A stretch of DNA of 64,000 nucleotides, from positions 695,001 to 759,000 of the forward strand of contig NZ_CP029186.1 in NCBI RefSeq assembly GCF_003096035.1. Direction: 5' to 3'. Every line of letters starts with the position of its first letter. Positions within the stretch are counted from its first letter, which is position 1. The notes beneath the pieces are model-generated. The model searched no databases and was not told where the DNA came from. It saw only the letters and a program-made list of their open reading frames with translations. Made by a program: the position numbers and the translations under genes. Below are positions 25,919-34,224 of this stretch, piece by piece. The stretch comes from Flavobacterium album. Lineage in GTDB: Bacteria > Bacteroidota > Bacteroidia > Flavobacteriales > Flavobacteriaceae.

Positions 25919-26164
25919 ATGAAGTCAGAGAAACTTAAGATTAATGTTGCCCAACGCATACTAAATCTTTCTAATGATAAGCTTTTGAAAAAGATTTCCG
26001 ATATTTTGGATGAGGAAAATATTATCGGTTATGATGGAGAAGGCAATCCTGTCTCTCATGAAGAATATATCTCTGATATAAAATCAGCTTTGAAACAGTT
26101 TAAAGAAGGCACTTTAGAAACTTACACCAGTGACGAAGTAAGGCAACGCATTTTAGGCAAATGA
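25919..26164 (+). CDS. Antitoxin of a RelE/ParE-type toxin-antitoxin system
   Basis: The 81-residue acidic protein (LKINVAQRILNLSNDKLLKK, SDILDEENIIGYDGEGNPVS, ALKQFKEGTLETYTSDEVRQ) is of the type found directly upstream of RelE/ParE toxins in Bacteroidota. An N-terminal helical region is followed by a toxin-wrapping tail. No classic ribbon-helix-helix or HTH is obvious. Its stop overlaps the toxin start by four bases (ATGA), the usual arrangement. It should bind and neutralise the toxin and, with it, repress the operon. Both points are inferred from the family. Confidence 0.8.
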   Translation: MKSEKLKINVAQRILNLSNDKLLKKISDILDEENIIGYDGEGNPVSHEEYISDIKSALKQFKEGTLETYTSDEVRQRILGK

Positions 26165-26451
26165 AAGTTGTATGGAGAAAAGAGGCTTCAGATGATTTAG
26201 AAGTCATTTACGAATATATTTTTAAAGACAGCCCGCAAAACGCCGTTATGGTTTTCAATAAAATTCATGATCTTGCAGAGACGTTAGTTATTTTTCCGGA
26301 AAAACACCCTGTAGAACCTGTATTCGACGATCCTGATATACGCTTTTTGGTAATTTGGAATTACAAGATCATCTACACTTTTGACAAAAAATCCATTGCG
26401 ATATTACGTGTATTTGACACAAGGCGAAATCCTAAAAAACTAAAGCCTTGA
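26161..26451 (+). CDS. RelE/ParE-family toxin
   Basis: This 96-residue basic protein has the RelE/ParE fold signatures KVVWRKEASDDLEVIYEYIF (first strand and helix), NAVMVFNKIHDLAETLVIFP, and the C-terminal strands IRFLVIWNYKIIYTF and AILRVFDTRRNPKKL. The H-x-R/D-TRR-P ending is typical of ParE-like toxins, which poison DNA gyrase, or of RelE-like mRNA interferases; the sequence does not settle which. It is co-translated with the antitoxin. Its stop (TGA, 26449-26451) overlaps the TTG start of murF-alr, so this module is physically coupled to an essential cell-wall gene. Confidence 0.88.
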   Translation: MKVVWRKEASDDLEVIYEYIFKDSPQNAVMVFNKIHDLAETLVIFPEKHPVEPVFDDPDIRFLVIWNYKIIYTFDKKSIAILRVFDTRRNPKKLKP

Positions 26452-28888
26452 GCATCCCAATAAAAAACATAATTCCCGCCATACATTCCGGTTTTGAAGG
26501 AATGCACCCCGGCGTGGCCATCGACAACGTTTCTATAGACAGCCGGTCGCTTCAAAACAACTCCGGGACATTATTCTTTGCGCTTAGTGGGCAGAACCGC
26601 GACGGGCATATGTACATAAAAGAGCTGATCGATAAAGGTGTGCTTAACTTTGTGGTGAGCTACATTCCGTTTGAAGTGCGCGGCAAAGCCAATTTCTTTG
26701 TGGTGAACAACACCCTGAAGGCATTGCAGGATTTTTCCATATATTACAGGCAGCTATTCGATTTACCAGTGATCGCCATAACCGGCAGCAGCGGGAAGAC
26801 CATTGTAAAGGAATGGCTTAACTACCTTTTAGGCCCTGACTACAACATCATCCGGAGCCCTAAGAGCTACAACTCGCAGGTGGGTGTGCCGTTATCCGTC
26901 ATAGGTATTAATGAAAAGCACAACCTGGGGATATTCGAGGCAGGTATTTCTACTACAGGCGAAATGGAAAAGCTGCAGCCCATTATCCGTCCTGAGATCG
27001 GGATACTCACTAACATAGGCCCGGCGCACGATGAAGGATTCGCCGACAGGCAGGAAAAAATACGCGAGAAACTGAAGCTGTTTACCGGTGTAAAGCTACT
27101 CATCCTTCAAAAAAACATCGATGTCGAAAAGGAGCTTGACGCAGCTGTAAAAACATTCACATGGAGCTTTGGCGAAAATTCCGATGTCCAGATCGTAACG
27201 CAGCACGACGGTGGGAACACTATACTGTCGGTAGTATACCATGACCAAAGCTTTGATATCAGCATCCCGTTTACGGATGCGCCTTCGATAGAAAATGCCA
27301 TCAGCTGCCTCATGGTGCTGTTGCATTTCGGCTACAGTCACGAGATCATAAAGGAGCGCATGGCAGGCCTCTACCCCGTTGAATTACGACTACAGGTAAA
27401 GAACGGCATCAACGGGTGTACGCTTATCGACGACAGCTACAGCAGCGATTACCAGTCGCTTAAAATAGCGCTCGACTTCCTTGAGCAGCACAAAACACAC
27501 AGTAAAAAGCAATCATATTATCCGATGTTTTCCAGAGCGGCTTTGAAACCGAAGAGCTTTATGCTAAGGTCGCCAAACTGCTTTCGGGGCACAATATCAG
27601 CCAGGTTATAGGCATTGGGGAGACCATCAGTAAACAGTTGGCCGACTTCCCGAATTTCTTCCCTTACAAAACCACGCAGGAATTCCTGTCGCATTATAAG
27701 GCAGGCTCTTTTGAGAACGAAACGATACTGGTAAAAGGCGCACGGAGCTTCCGGTTTGATGAGATCGTGGTGTTCCTTGAAGAGAAAACGCACGAGACCG
27801 TACTGGAAATCAACCTCAACGCCATTACGCACAACCTGAACTTTTATAAAAGCAGGCTGAAGCCTGAAACCAAAGTAATGGTGATGGTAAAAGCTTTTGG
27901 CTACGGCAGCGGCAGCTATGAGATCGCCAAAGCACTTTCCCATCAAAAAGTGGATTACCTGGGTGTGGCCTTCGCCGACGAGGGTATCGCATTGCGCAAT
28001 GCGGGCATCAATACGCCTGTGATTGTGATGAACCCCGAGAGCAGCGCGTTTGCGGCTATGGCAGCTTATAACCTCGAGCCGGAGATCTATTCGGCAAGGG
28101 AATTGAAAGCTTTTATTGCCGTGGCACAGCAGAAGAACCTTTCTAACTACCCTATTCATATAAAACTCGACACCGGGATGCACCGCCTCGGGTTCCAGGA
28201 AAACCAGCTGGAAGAGCTTATCGAGCTGTTGAAAAACAACAACCTTGTCTCGGTAAAAAGCATTTTTTCACACCTGTCGTCCAGCGATATGCCGGATTAC
28301 AGGGACTTTACGCTTGACCAGATCGGAAAGTTCGAAAGCTGGTCGGAGCAGCTGATGGAAGCATTAGAGACCAACCCAATACGCCATATACTGAATACCT
28401 CGGGCATCTATAATTTCCCTCAGGCACAGTTCGATATGGTACGCCTGGGCATTGGCCTTTACGGCGTAGGCAATGACGAGACCGAGCGCAAAAGCCTGGA
28501 GACCGTCGGCACCCTGAAGACCGTTATCCTCCAGATAAAAGACATTGAGCCCGGCGAGAGCATTGGCTACAGCCGACGGTTCATCGCGCCCGGAAAAATG
28601 CGTATCGCAACATTGCCGATAGGATACGCGGACGGCATTCGCAGGGGCTGGGGCAATGAAAAGGGCTATGTTACCATCAATAATAAAAGGGCGGTGATCA
28701 CCGGGACTATCTCCATGGATATGATGATGGTGGATGTAACCGACATCGACTGTAAAGAGGGCGACAGGGCAGTTATTTTTGGCGCATCGCCTACCGTGGT
28801 TGAAATGGCGGAAGCATTAGGCACTATACCGTATGAGATACTGACGAGTATCTCGCAAAGGGTTAAACGGGTGTTTTATAAGGAGTAA
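26448..28888 (+). pseudogene. Bifunctional MurF-alanine racemase, interrupted by a one-base frameshift
   Basis: The gene encodes the Bacteroidota fusion of UDP-MurNAc-tripeptide:D-Ala-D-Ala ligase (MurF) and alanine racemase. MurF has the P-loop ITGSSGKTIVKEW (about 111-123) and NSQVGVPLSVIG. The racemase has the PLP site VMVKAFGYGSG and GESIGYSRRF. The first frame continues to a stop at 27609-27611, and the racemase part is in another frame. The join is at AGTAAAAAGCAATC (27503-27516), where one more A restores KKAIILSDVFQSGFETEELY. Repaired length is 813 residues, as expected. Since the enzyme is normally essential, a sequencing error is most likely; slippage at A5G is also possible. The start is a TTG at 26448 overlapping the toxin stop; the next ATG is at 26502. 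Confidence 0.88.
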
Positions 28889-29350
28889 CTACGGACAATA
28901 CTGCTGTGTATCTTCACCGACATAATCAATATGATATTCTTCAGGAACGGAAAGGTTTATTAACTCAACCAAATTTGCTATATTCTTTTGGTAATAATGA
29001 TGAAGACTAATTTGTTTTGATATTGCACCATATCTAAAGCCTATAAAATACTCGCTCCCGCTCGTGGCCATAATGCAATTATTAAAATAAGAATCCTCTA
29101 ATGACTGGAACTTTATAGATTTGGTTTTTTCAAATATATCCTGTCTCATTTTAGAAATATAAACTACATTATCTTTCTCATCTACAAGTCCTTTTACACT
29201 TACTACAATTTCTTCATTTGTAATTTTATAGCTATCTATCCCTTCAACATGATTATAGGTACTGAAATATAATTCAAATCTTTCTGTTCCTTGCGCATAC
29301 AAATCATTTATACTTATAAATGCAAGAATCAATATCCTAAGAAACTTCAT
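28889..29350 (-). CDS. Hypothetical secreted protein (153 aa)
   Basis: I do not recognise a family. An N-terminal signal peptide (MKFLRILILAFISINDLYAQ) predicts export to the periplasm or outer membrane. The mature part has several beta-strand-like segments (ERFELYFSTYNHVEGI, VYISKMRQDIFEKTKSIKFQ) and ends in CP with one more Cys inside. Its stop begins at the base after the stop of murF-alr, so the genes converge with no gap. The DNA is AT-rich compared with neighbours. ATG at 29348-29350. Confidence 0.7.
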   Translation of the reverse strand: MKFLRILILAFISINDLYAQGTERFELYFSTYNHVEGIDSYKITNEEIVVSVKGLVDEKDNVVYISKMRQDIFEKTKSIKFQSLEDSYFNNCIMATSGSEYFIGFRYGAISKQISLHHYYQKNIANLVELINLSVPEEYHIDYVGEDTQQYCP

Positions 29351-29485
29351 ATGTTGTCATTTACTTGAAATAGTCAAATGTATTATAATCTTTAACCATA
29401 TTTCACATCCCTTTAAGCCTTTTTGAAGAAACTGTGCAATTTTCTTTCGTACCTTAGCGATACATCAAACCAAAAAATATAGCTT

Positions 29486-29878
29486 ATGGCATTTTTCAAG
29501 GAATTTAAAGAGTTTGCCCTCAAAGGGAATGTGGTGGACCTTGCTGTCGGTGTAGTGATCGGTGCCGCCTTCAGCGCTATTGTAAAATCATTGGTAGAAG
29601 ATATTATCACGCCTTTGATACTGACACCCCTGCTCGAACGCGCCGGCCTCAAGAACATACAGGAACTCACCTGGGGCGCCGGGGTAAAATACGGTAACTT
29701 CCTGTCGAACGTTATTTCATTCTTTATCGTGGCATTCGCGCTGTTCCTTATTGTAAAGCTTATCAATGCCATGCGAAGGAAGCACGAAGAGACACCGGCT
29801 GCGCCACCTGCGCCTACCAACGAGGAAAAGCTCCTTATGGAGATACGGGACGCGCTGAAAAGCAACCCGAGGCTTTAA
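29486..29878 (+). CDS. mscL: Large-conductance mechanosensitive channel MscL
   Basis: MscL is a pentameric inner-membrane channel that opens on osmotic down-shock. The 130-residue product has the N-terminal amphipathic helix and TM1 signature [20 protein letters not shown], then [23 protein letters not shown]2 [20 protein letters not shown], and a cytoplasmic helix [15 protein letters not shown]. Length and topology match the family. A possible promoter is TTTTG 29421-29425 with TACCTTAG near 29450. It is a single gene. Confidence 0.97.
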   Translation: MAFFKEFKEFALKGNVVDLAVGVVIGAAFSAIVKSLVEDIITPLILTPLLERAGLKNIQELTWGAGVKYGNFLSNVISFFIVAFALFLIVKLINAMRRKHEETPAAPPAPTNEEKLLMEIRDALKSNPRL

Positions 29879-29961
29879 TGTTTCGTATTCAAACCATTAC
29901 AGGCATACCGTATATGCAAACGTAAAGGCAAATCATGTAAAATTCCACGTAGGTAAGTTTT

Positions 29962-29969
29962 TATTTTTG
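29962..29969 (+). promoter_or_regulatory. -7 promoter element of the alcohol dehydrogenase gene
   Basis: TATTTTTG matches TAnnTTTG and lies 21 bases before the ATG at 29991. No clear -33 TTG was found. Confidence 0.5.
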
Positions 29970-29990
29970 GTAAAACTGTAAAGACTGAAT

Positions 29991-31055
29991 ATGGAACACA
30001 TGATGAAAGCAGCGTTGAAAACGCGTGGCGGCGAATTCGAGATCAGCCAGGTGGAAATGCCGAAAATCCCTGAACCCGATTGGGTTTTGGTAAAAGTAAA
30101 GGTATCCGGAATTTGCGGTACCGACCTGCGGCACTGGAAAAAAGAGGAACCGGAACTTGAATGCAGGATTGTGGGTCACGAAATGGCCGGTGAAGTGGTT
30201 GAAGTGGGCACCGCTGTAAAAACAATAAAGCCCGGCGACCGCGTTGTGGTAGAAACCCTTGTGGGCGACGGGACCTGCGAATGGTGCAAGGCGCAGCAAT
30301 ACAACATTTGCCCGCACCTGTACCAGGTAAGAATGGAAACCGTTTCACGCACATTTGCCAACTATGTGATCGCGCCGGCAAAAAAATTGTATAAGCTGCC
30401 GGAGCATGTGAGTTTTGAAGAAGCGGCACTGCTCGACACGTTTTCGGTTTGCATGCATGCGATACAGCTCAGCAGTATTAAGATAAATGACAAAGTGGTG
30501 GTTATCGGCAGCGGCTGCATTGGGCTGGGGCAGCTTCAGCTCGCAAAAAACTCCGGTGCCGATGTGCTGGTGATCGATGTGGTAGACCATTCACTTGAGG
30601 TAGCCAAAGAACTTGGCGCCGACAGCATTGTAAATACGAAAAATGAAGATGCCTATGCGAAAGTTATGGAGTTCACCGGATACAGGGGCGCAGACATCGT
30701 TTTTGAATGCGCGGGAGGATCTTCCATGCCTGAGACACTTCCTTTAGCTACCAAATTGGCAAGGATAGGCGGCAAGATCGTTATTGTCGGCGGCTTTGAT
30801 GCCGGGATAACCGACATTGGCCTGGAGTGGCAGCGCATGCAGATGGGCGAAATTCAGCTTATACTAAGCGCGAGCTATGCCTTTTGGGGGATTTATCCCG
30901 AAATGCAAATGTGCCTCGACCTGCTGGCCAACGGTAAGCTGAACGCTAAAAAAATGATTACCCATCGCTTTGCGCTGGACGACATTAACAAAGCCTTTGA
31001 AACGGCGCAGGATAAAGAGGGCACAAAAGCTGTTTTTGTCGCGCTGAATGTATAG
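29991..31055 (+). CDS. Zinc-dependent medium-chain alcohol dehydrogenase
   Basis: This 354-residue cytoplasmic oxidoreductase belongs to the zinc-binding MDR family near sorbitol and threonine dehydrogenases. The catalytic zinc site is seen in GICGTDLRHW (Cys) and GHEMAGEV (His, Glu). The NAD(P) site is VVVIGSGCIGLGQLQLAKNSG, with VLVIDVVDHSLE suggesting NAD. The structural-zinc lobe has three of the four usual Cys (TCEWCKAQQYNIC); the first is replaced by Asp. The substrate is unknown. The gene stands alone, followed by a terminator (31103-31130). Confidence 0.9.
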   Translation: MEHMMKAALKTRGGEFEISQVEMPKIPEPDWVLVKVKVSGICGTDLRHWKKEEPELECRIVGHEMAGEVVEVGTAVKTIKPGDRVVVETLVGDGTCEWCKAQQYNICPHLYQVRMETVSRTFANYVIAPAKKLYKLPEHVSFEEAALLDTFSVCMHAIQLSSIKINDKVVVIGSGCIGLGQLQLAKNSGADVLVIDVVDHSLEVAKELGADSIVNTKNEDAYAKVMEFTGYRGADIVFECAGGSSMPETLPLATKLARIGGKIVIVGGFDAGITDIGLEWQRMQMGEIQLILSASYAFWGIYPEMQMCLDLLANGKLNAKKMITHRFALDDINKAFETAQDKEGTKAVFVALNV

Positions 31056-31102
31056 GCCACAAAAGACGTTTCCGTTACACTACATATTCTGATGTCTAAC
31101 TA

Positions 31103-31130
31103 AACCGCTCCATGAGGGCGGTTATTTTTT
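31103..31130 (+). terminator. Terminator after the alcohol dehydrogenase gene
   Basis: AACCGC (31103-31108) and GCGGTT (31118-31123) pair, with partial pairing in the loop, and ATTTTTT follows. Confidence 0.7.
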
Positions 31131-31174
31131 ACCACGAATTGCACAAATTTGCTTCCGGAATGTATCATTTTTTA

Positions 31175-31290
31175 TTTCACGCAAAGGCGCAAAGCCGCTA
31201 AGACTTATGAGACTATATTTTATGCCGCAAAGTCATTGCAAAGCAATGTTTAGGGTGCTCAACTTTGCGTCTTAGCGCCTTTGCGTGAAA
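31175..31290. repeat. TTTCACGCAAAG repeat, complete copy 2 (116 bp, inverted)
   Basis: The element starts TTTCACGCAAAGGCGCAAAG and ends CGCCTTTGCGTGAAA. Its reverse complement aligns along its whole length with 18225-18345, including CTAAGACGCAAAGTTG and CCCTAAACATTGC. It has no coding capacity, so any movement would need an outside transposase. Confidence 0.75.
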
Positions 31291-31456
31291 CAATTTAATC
31301 TGCGTGCGGATAGAAGGCTATGCCAAATAAAATTGATTCGACTATAACCTTTGTGAATCTTCGCGGCTTCTTTGCGCATCTTTGGGAAATAGCAATCCTC
31401 CTTTTCATAATTTGTGGAATTCGTGCAATTCGTGGCAAAAAAACAATTTCATTCAC

Positions 31457-31464
31457 TACTTTTG
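31457..31464 (+). promoter_or_regulatory. -7 promoter element of asd
   Basis: TACTTTTG matches TAnnTTTG, 25 bases before the ATG at 31490 and just downstream of the nested repeats. Confidence 0.5.
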
Positions 31465-31489
31465 ACATTCACTTAAATCATTTTTAAAT

Positions 31490-32479
31490 ATGAAAGTTGC
31501 TGTTGTAGGCGCTACCGGAATGGTAGGCGAAGTAATGCTGAAAGTACTGGCTGAAAGGAATTTCCCGATAACCGAACTGATACCCGTGGCTTCGGAGAAG
31601 TCGGTGGGCAAAGAGATCGAATTTAAGGGAAATAAATACAAGGTGGTGAGCCTTGATACGGCGGTAAGCATGAAGCCGCAGATAGCGCTTTTCTCGGCAG
31701 GCGGTGATACATCGAAAGAATGGGCCCCGAAATTTGCCGAAGCAGGAACGACCGTGATCGATAACTCCTCTGCATGGAGGATGGACCCGACGAAAAAGCT
31801 GGTTGTGCCGGAGATCAATGCTGGTGAGCTGACCGAAGACGACAAGATCATTGCCAACCCGAACTGCTCTACGATACAGATGGTGCTGGCACTGGCGCCG
31901 CTGCATAAAAAATACAATATCGAGCGCGTGGTGGTATCTACCTACCAGTCGGTTACCGGCACTGGCGTTAAGGCAGTGAAGCAGTTGGAGAACGAATATG
32001 CCGGCATACAGGGCGAAATGGCCTACAAGTACCCGATACACCGCAACGCTATCCCGCAGATCGACGTGTTCGAGGACAATGGCTACACCAAGGAAGAAAT
32101 GAAAATGACCCGCGAGACCAAGAAGATCCTGGGTGATGATTCGATAAAAGTGACGGCAACCACCGTGCGCATCCCAACCGTGGGTGGGCACAGCGAATCG
32201 GTTAACGTGGAGTTCAGCAACGACTTTGATGTGAACGAGGTGCGCAGCATCCTGCACAATACGGCGGGCATTACCTTACAGGATAACCTCGACACGTTCA
32301 CCTATCCGATGCCGCTTTATGCAGAGGGTAAAGACGATGTGTTCGTGGGCCGTATCCGCCGCGACGAGAGCCGGGACAATACATTGAACATGTGGATTGT
32401 GGCTGATAACCTCCGCAAAGGCGCTGCTACGAATGCGGTGCAGATAGCGGAGTATCTTGTTGCTAACGGTTTAGTATAA
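31490..32479 (+). CDS. asd: Aspartate-semialdehyde dehydrogenase
   Basis: Asd reduces L-aspartyl-4-phosphate to aspartate semialdehyde with NADPH, the branch point to lysine, diaminopimelate, threonine and methionine. The 329-residue product has the NADP site VAVVGATGMVGEVMLKVLAE, the catalytic Cys126 in ANPNCSTIQM, VVSTYQSVTGTGVKA, and RIPTVGGHSESVNVEF with the catalytic His. Length and motifs match bacterial Asd. It is a single gene with its own promoter; a secreted protein gene of unknown function follows 106 bases downstream. Confidence 0.97.
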   Translation: MKVAVVGATGMVGEVMLKVLAERNFPITELIPVASEKSVGKEIEFKGNKYKVVSLDTAVSMKPQIALFSAGGDTSKEWAPKFAEAGTTVIDNSSAWRMDPTKKLVVPEINAGELTEDDKIIANPNCSTIQMVLALAPLHKKYNIERVVVSTYQSVTGTGVKAVKQLENEYAGIQGEMAYKYPIHRNAIPQIDVFEDNGYTKEEMKMTRETKKILGDDSIKVTATTVRIPTVGGHSESVNVEFSNDFDVNEVRSILHNTAGITLQDNLDTFTYPMPLYAEGKDDVFVGRIRRDESRDNTLNMWIVADNLRKGAATNAVQIAEYLVANGLV

Positions 32480-32585
32480 AAGAAATTAAAGTATATTTAT
32501 GACCTGTGATGCCGGAAGGTGTTGCGGGTTTTTTAATTCTCAATACTACACACTTTGCTTTGTCGTTCACATTAAAAACCCGTCT

Positions 32586-33326
32586 ATGAAAGTATTCTCT
32601 TTATTTGCATTTCTGTACCTTCTTTCGGGCGCCGCCACTGCCCAGATACAGACCATAGATGACTGCAGGATTGCTGACCACTTCTCCCGGAATGCCGTAG
32701 ATCCTTATATTCTCATCAACAATATTCATCTTTCGGAACCCATAGATGGCGAAGCGGAACAGATAATCCACCTGGGCGATTACACTATCAAATGGATCAA
32801 TACGGAGGAAGAGGAAGTCAAAATAAAGATAGGTGAAGACCTTTTCAGCCTGAAAGGGCAGAAAACACTTAATGATACGGAAGATACGGAAAAAGGTGAA
32901 GTTGATTTTGCTAACAACTGGGAGCAGGCAAGGCTTTACAATTATAACGGACGGGAACTTATTGTCATATCAATGATATACCACCCATGTGTTGGCAGGG
33001 GCTGTGGCATTAAATTCATTTTGGTTTACGATCTCAGGACAAAAACAAAAAATTTCTTTGGATGCTTCAGGGGAACCAATGCCGCAGACTTATACAATTT
33101 TGGCGATGGCAAATTGCAATATGCCGGAAATACATACCATGAGGGGTTTGATGGGCCTGCTGACGATATGACCATAAGTTATATGAAAACGCTTTATGAG
33201 TTTAACGAAAACGGTATTTTTTCACAAAATAAAGATCGTAGTGGAAATCCCTATTTTATTAAAAACATATCATATCTAGTAAAAAAACAAACCACAACCG
33301 AAGCAAACTGGCCTTATAAAATGTAA
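32586..33326 (+). CDS. Hypothetical secreted protein (246 aa)
   Basis: I do not recognise a family. The ATG at 32586 gives a clear signal peptide (MKVFSLFAFLYLLSGAATAQ); an upstream in-frame ATG would precede it and is rejected. The mature protein is beta-rich and acidic, with four or more Cys (DDCRIADH, HPCVGRGCGIKF, FFGCFRG) that may form disulfides in the periplasm. ILVYDLRTKTKNFFGCF and DGKLQYAGNTYHEGF look like strands of a beta-propeller-like or lipocalin-like sheet, but this is uncertain. It is probably monocistronic. Confidence 0.75.
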   Translation: MKVFSLFAFLYLLSGAATAQIQTIDDCRIADHFSRNAVDPYILINNIHLSEPIDGEAEQIIHLGDYTIKWINTEEEEVKIKIGEDLFSLKGQKTLNDTEDTEKGEVDFANNWEQARLYNYNGRELIVISMIYHPCVGRGCGIKFILVYDLRTKTKNFFGCFRGTNAADLYNFGDGKLQYAGNTYHEGFDGPADDMTISYMKTLYEFNENGIFSQNKDRSGNPYFIKNISYLVKKQTTTEANWPYKM

Positions 33327-33345
33327 TAACACTTATTAACGCTTT

Positions 33346-33687
33346 ATGACCTCCATTCCCTTCCTCCACATCGACTGGACCACCATCCCAAAAGAAGAGC
33401 ATCCCGGTACAACAGGCACCTCCTTTTGGCAAACGCTGGAATTTGACGGCCTCCGGGTACGTATCGTGGAATACTCTGCCAACTACCTCGCCGACCATTG
33501 GTGCCAGAAAGGCCATATCGTTTATTGCCTGGAAGGATCATTTGTAAGCGAGGAAGAAAGCGGCGGCTCTACAAAACTTAGTGCCGGTATGAGCTACATC
33601 GTTTCGGACAGCCTCAGCTCGCATCGCTCAACATCGGTTACTGGCGCAAAGCTGCTGATCATTGACGGGGACTTTTTGAAGAGTTAA
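33346..33687 (+). CDS. DHCW-motif cupin-fold protein
   Basis: This 113-residue protein is a single cupin domain of the type RefSeq names DHCW-motif cupin. The signature ADHWCQKGHIVYCLEG holds likely metal ligands His and Cys, followed by a beta barrel (SKLSAGMSYIVSDSLSSHRS-like region). The small cytoplasmic protein probably binds a metal and a small molecule, but no reaction is known. The ATG at 33346 lies 19 bases after the previous gene, so the two may be co-transcribed. Confidence 0.85.
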   Translation: MTSIPFLHIDWTTIPKEEHPGTTGTSFWQTLEFDGLRVRIVEYSANYLADHWCQKGHIVYCLEGSFVSEEESGGSTKLSAGMSYIVSDSLSSHRSTSVTGAKLLIIDGDFLKS

Positions 33688-33701
33688 CGTGTTGTTTCTT
33701 C

Positions 33702-33772
33702 CATTTCGACGCAGGAGAAATCTCAGGATTTATTGAGATTTCTCCAATACGCTGCGCTCCGGTCGAAATGAC
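33702..33772. repeat. Palindromic repeat (CATTTCGACGCAGGAGAAAT family)
   Basis: CATTTCGACGCAGGAGAAATCTC on the left pairs in part with GAGATTTCTCC and GTCGAAATG on the right: two nested stems, AGAAATCTC/GAGATTTCT and CATTTCGAC/GTCGAAATG. It lies between the cupin and the small His-rich protein. Confidence 0.7.
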
Positions 33773-33790
33773 ACGTACCTCCGTTCCCTG

Positions 33791-33829
33791 AAAAAATCTG
33801 CGTATATCCGCGTCATCCTCGTTCCATTC
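33791..33829. repeat. Dispersed repeat, copy 2 (inverted relative to 197-246)
   Basis: AATCTGCGTATATCCGCGTC and CATCCTCGTTCCATT form the reverse complement of the copy at 197-246 with a few changes. Confidence 0.6.
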
Positions 33830-33847
33830 TCAACTAATGCAACTTGA

Positions 33848-33880
33848 TTGCATTTTGTATCGCTTTTTCATTTAACTTTG
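33848..33880 (+). promoter_or_regulatory. Promoter of the His-rich protein gene, nearly leaderless
   Basis: TTG (33848-33850) is 22 bases from TAACTTTG (33873-33880), a full match to the consensus. The ATG follows only five bases later (33886), so the predicted transcript starts at or next to the start codon. Confidence 0.65.
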
Positions 33881-33885
33881 CAATA

Positions 33886-34224
33886 ATGAAAAGAAAGTTC
33901 GCCATATTCAACCTGGCCCTGATGGCTGTTGTGCTCCTCACGACGGCTTACCAGTCTTTTCACGCGTTTAGCCACAAGCATTTCGCAGAAACCCATCGCC
34001 ACAGCTTTAAGAAAGAGACTAAACAATTTAGTGCCGCCGATCATGAGCATGAAGACGATTGCTCTGTCTGCGATTTCCATTTCGACTACTTTGTAGCGCC
34101 GCAGGAATTCTGCCTCAGGCTCGACTTCCCTTTTAAACCCATTCCCTACTCTTTTAGCAGCATAGAAGGCAATACGGCATTCGCCGGAAGCCTGTTCTCG
34201 CACAGGGGGCCTCCTACCGTATAG
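33886..34224 (+). CDS. Small exported His-rich protein, probable metal-binding
   Basis: The 112-residue product has an uncleaved or cleaved N-terminal hydrophobic segment (FAIFNLALMAVVLLTTAY) and then a His-rich stretch FHAFSHKHFAETHRHSFKKE and DHEHEDDCSVCDFHFDYF. His pairs plus the CSVC motif suggest binding of zinc or copper in the periplasm. It lies directly upstream of a TonB-dependent receptor, separated by a repeat. The set resembles a zinc or copper uptake locus of Bacteroidota. The ATG at 33886 is chosen from the promoter; an upstream in-frame ATG at 33844 would overlap the -33 element. Confidence 0.75.
   Translation: MKRKFAIFNLALMAVVLLTTAYQSFHAFSHKHFAETHRHSFKKETKQFSAADHEHEDDCSVCDFHFDYFVAPQEFCLRLDFPFKPIPYSFSSIEGNTAFAGSLFSHRGPPTV

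Larger units (their letters stand above)
31056..31489. other. 434-base intergenic region with nested inverted repeats, no gene
   Basis: After the terminator come two nested repeats. The outer pair is ACCACGAATTGCACAAATT near 31131-31149 against AATTCGTGCAATTCGTGGC near 31418-31436. The inner one is the TTTCACGCAAAG element at 31175-31290. The -7 element of asd (TACTTTTG, 31457-31464) follows. No coding potential was seen. Confidence 0.7.
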
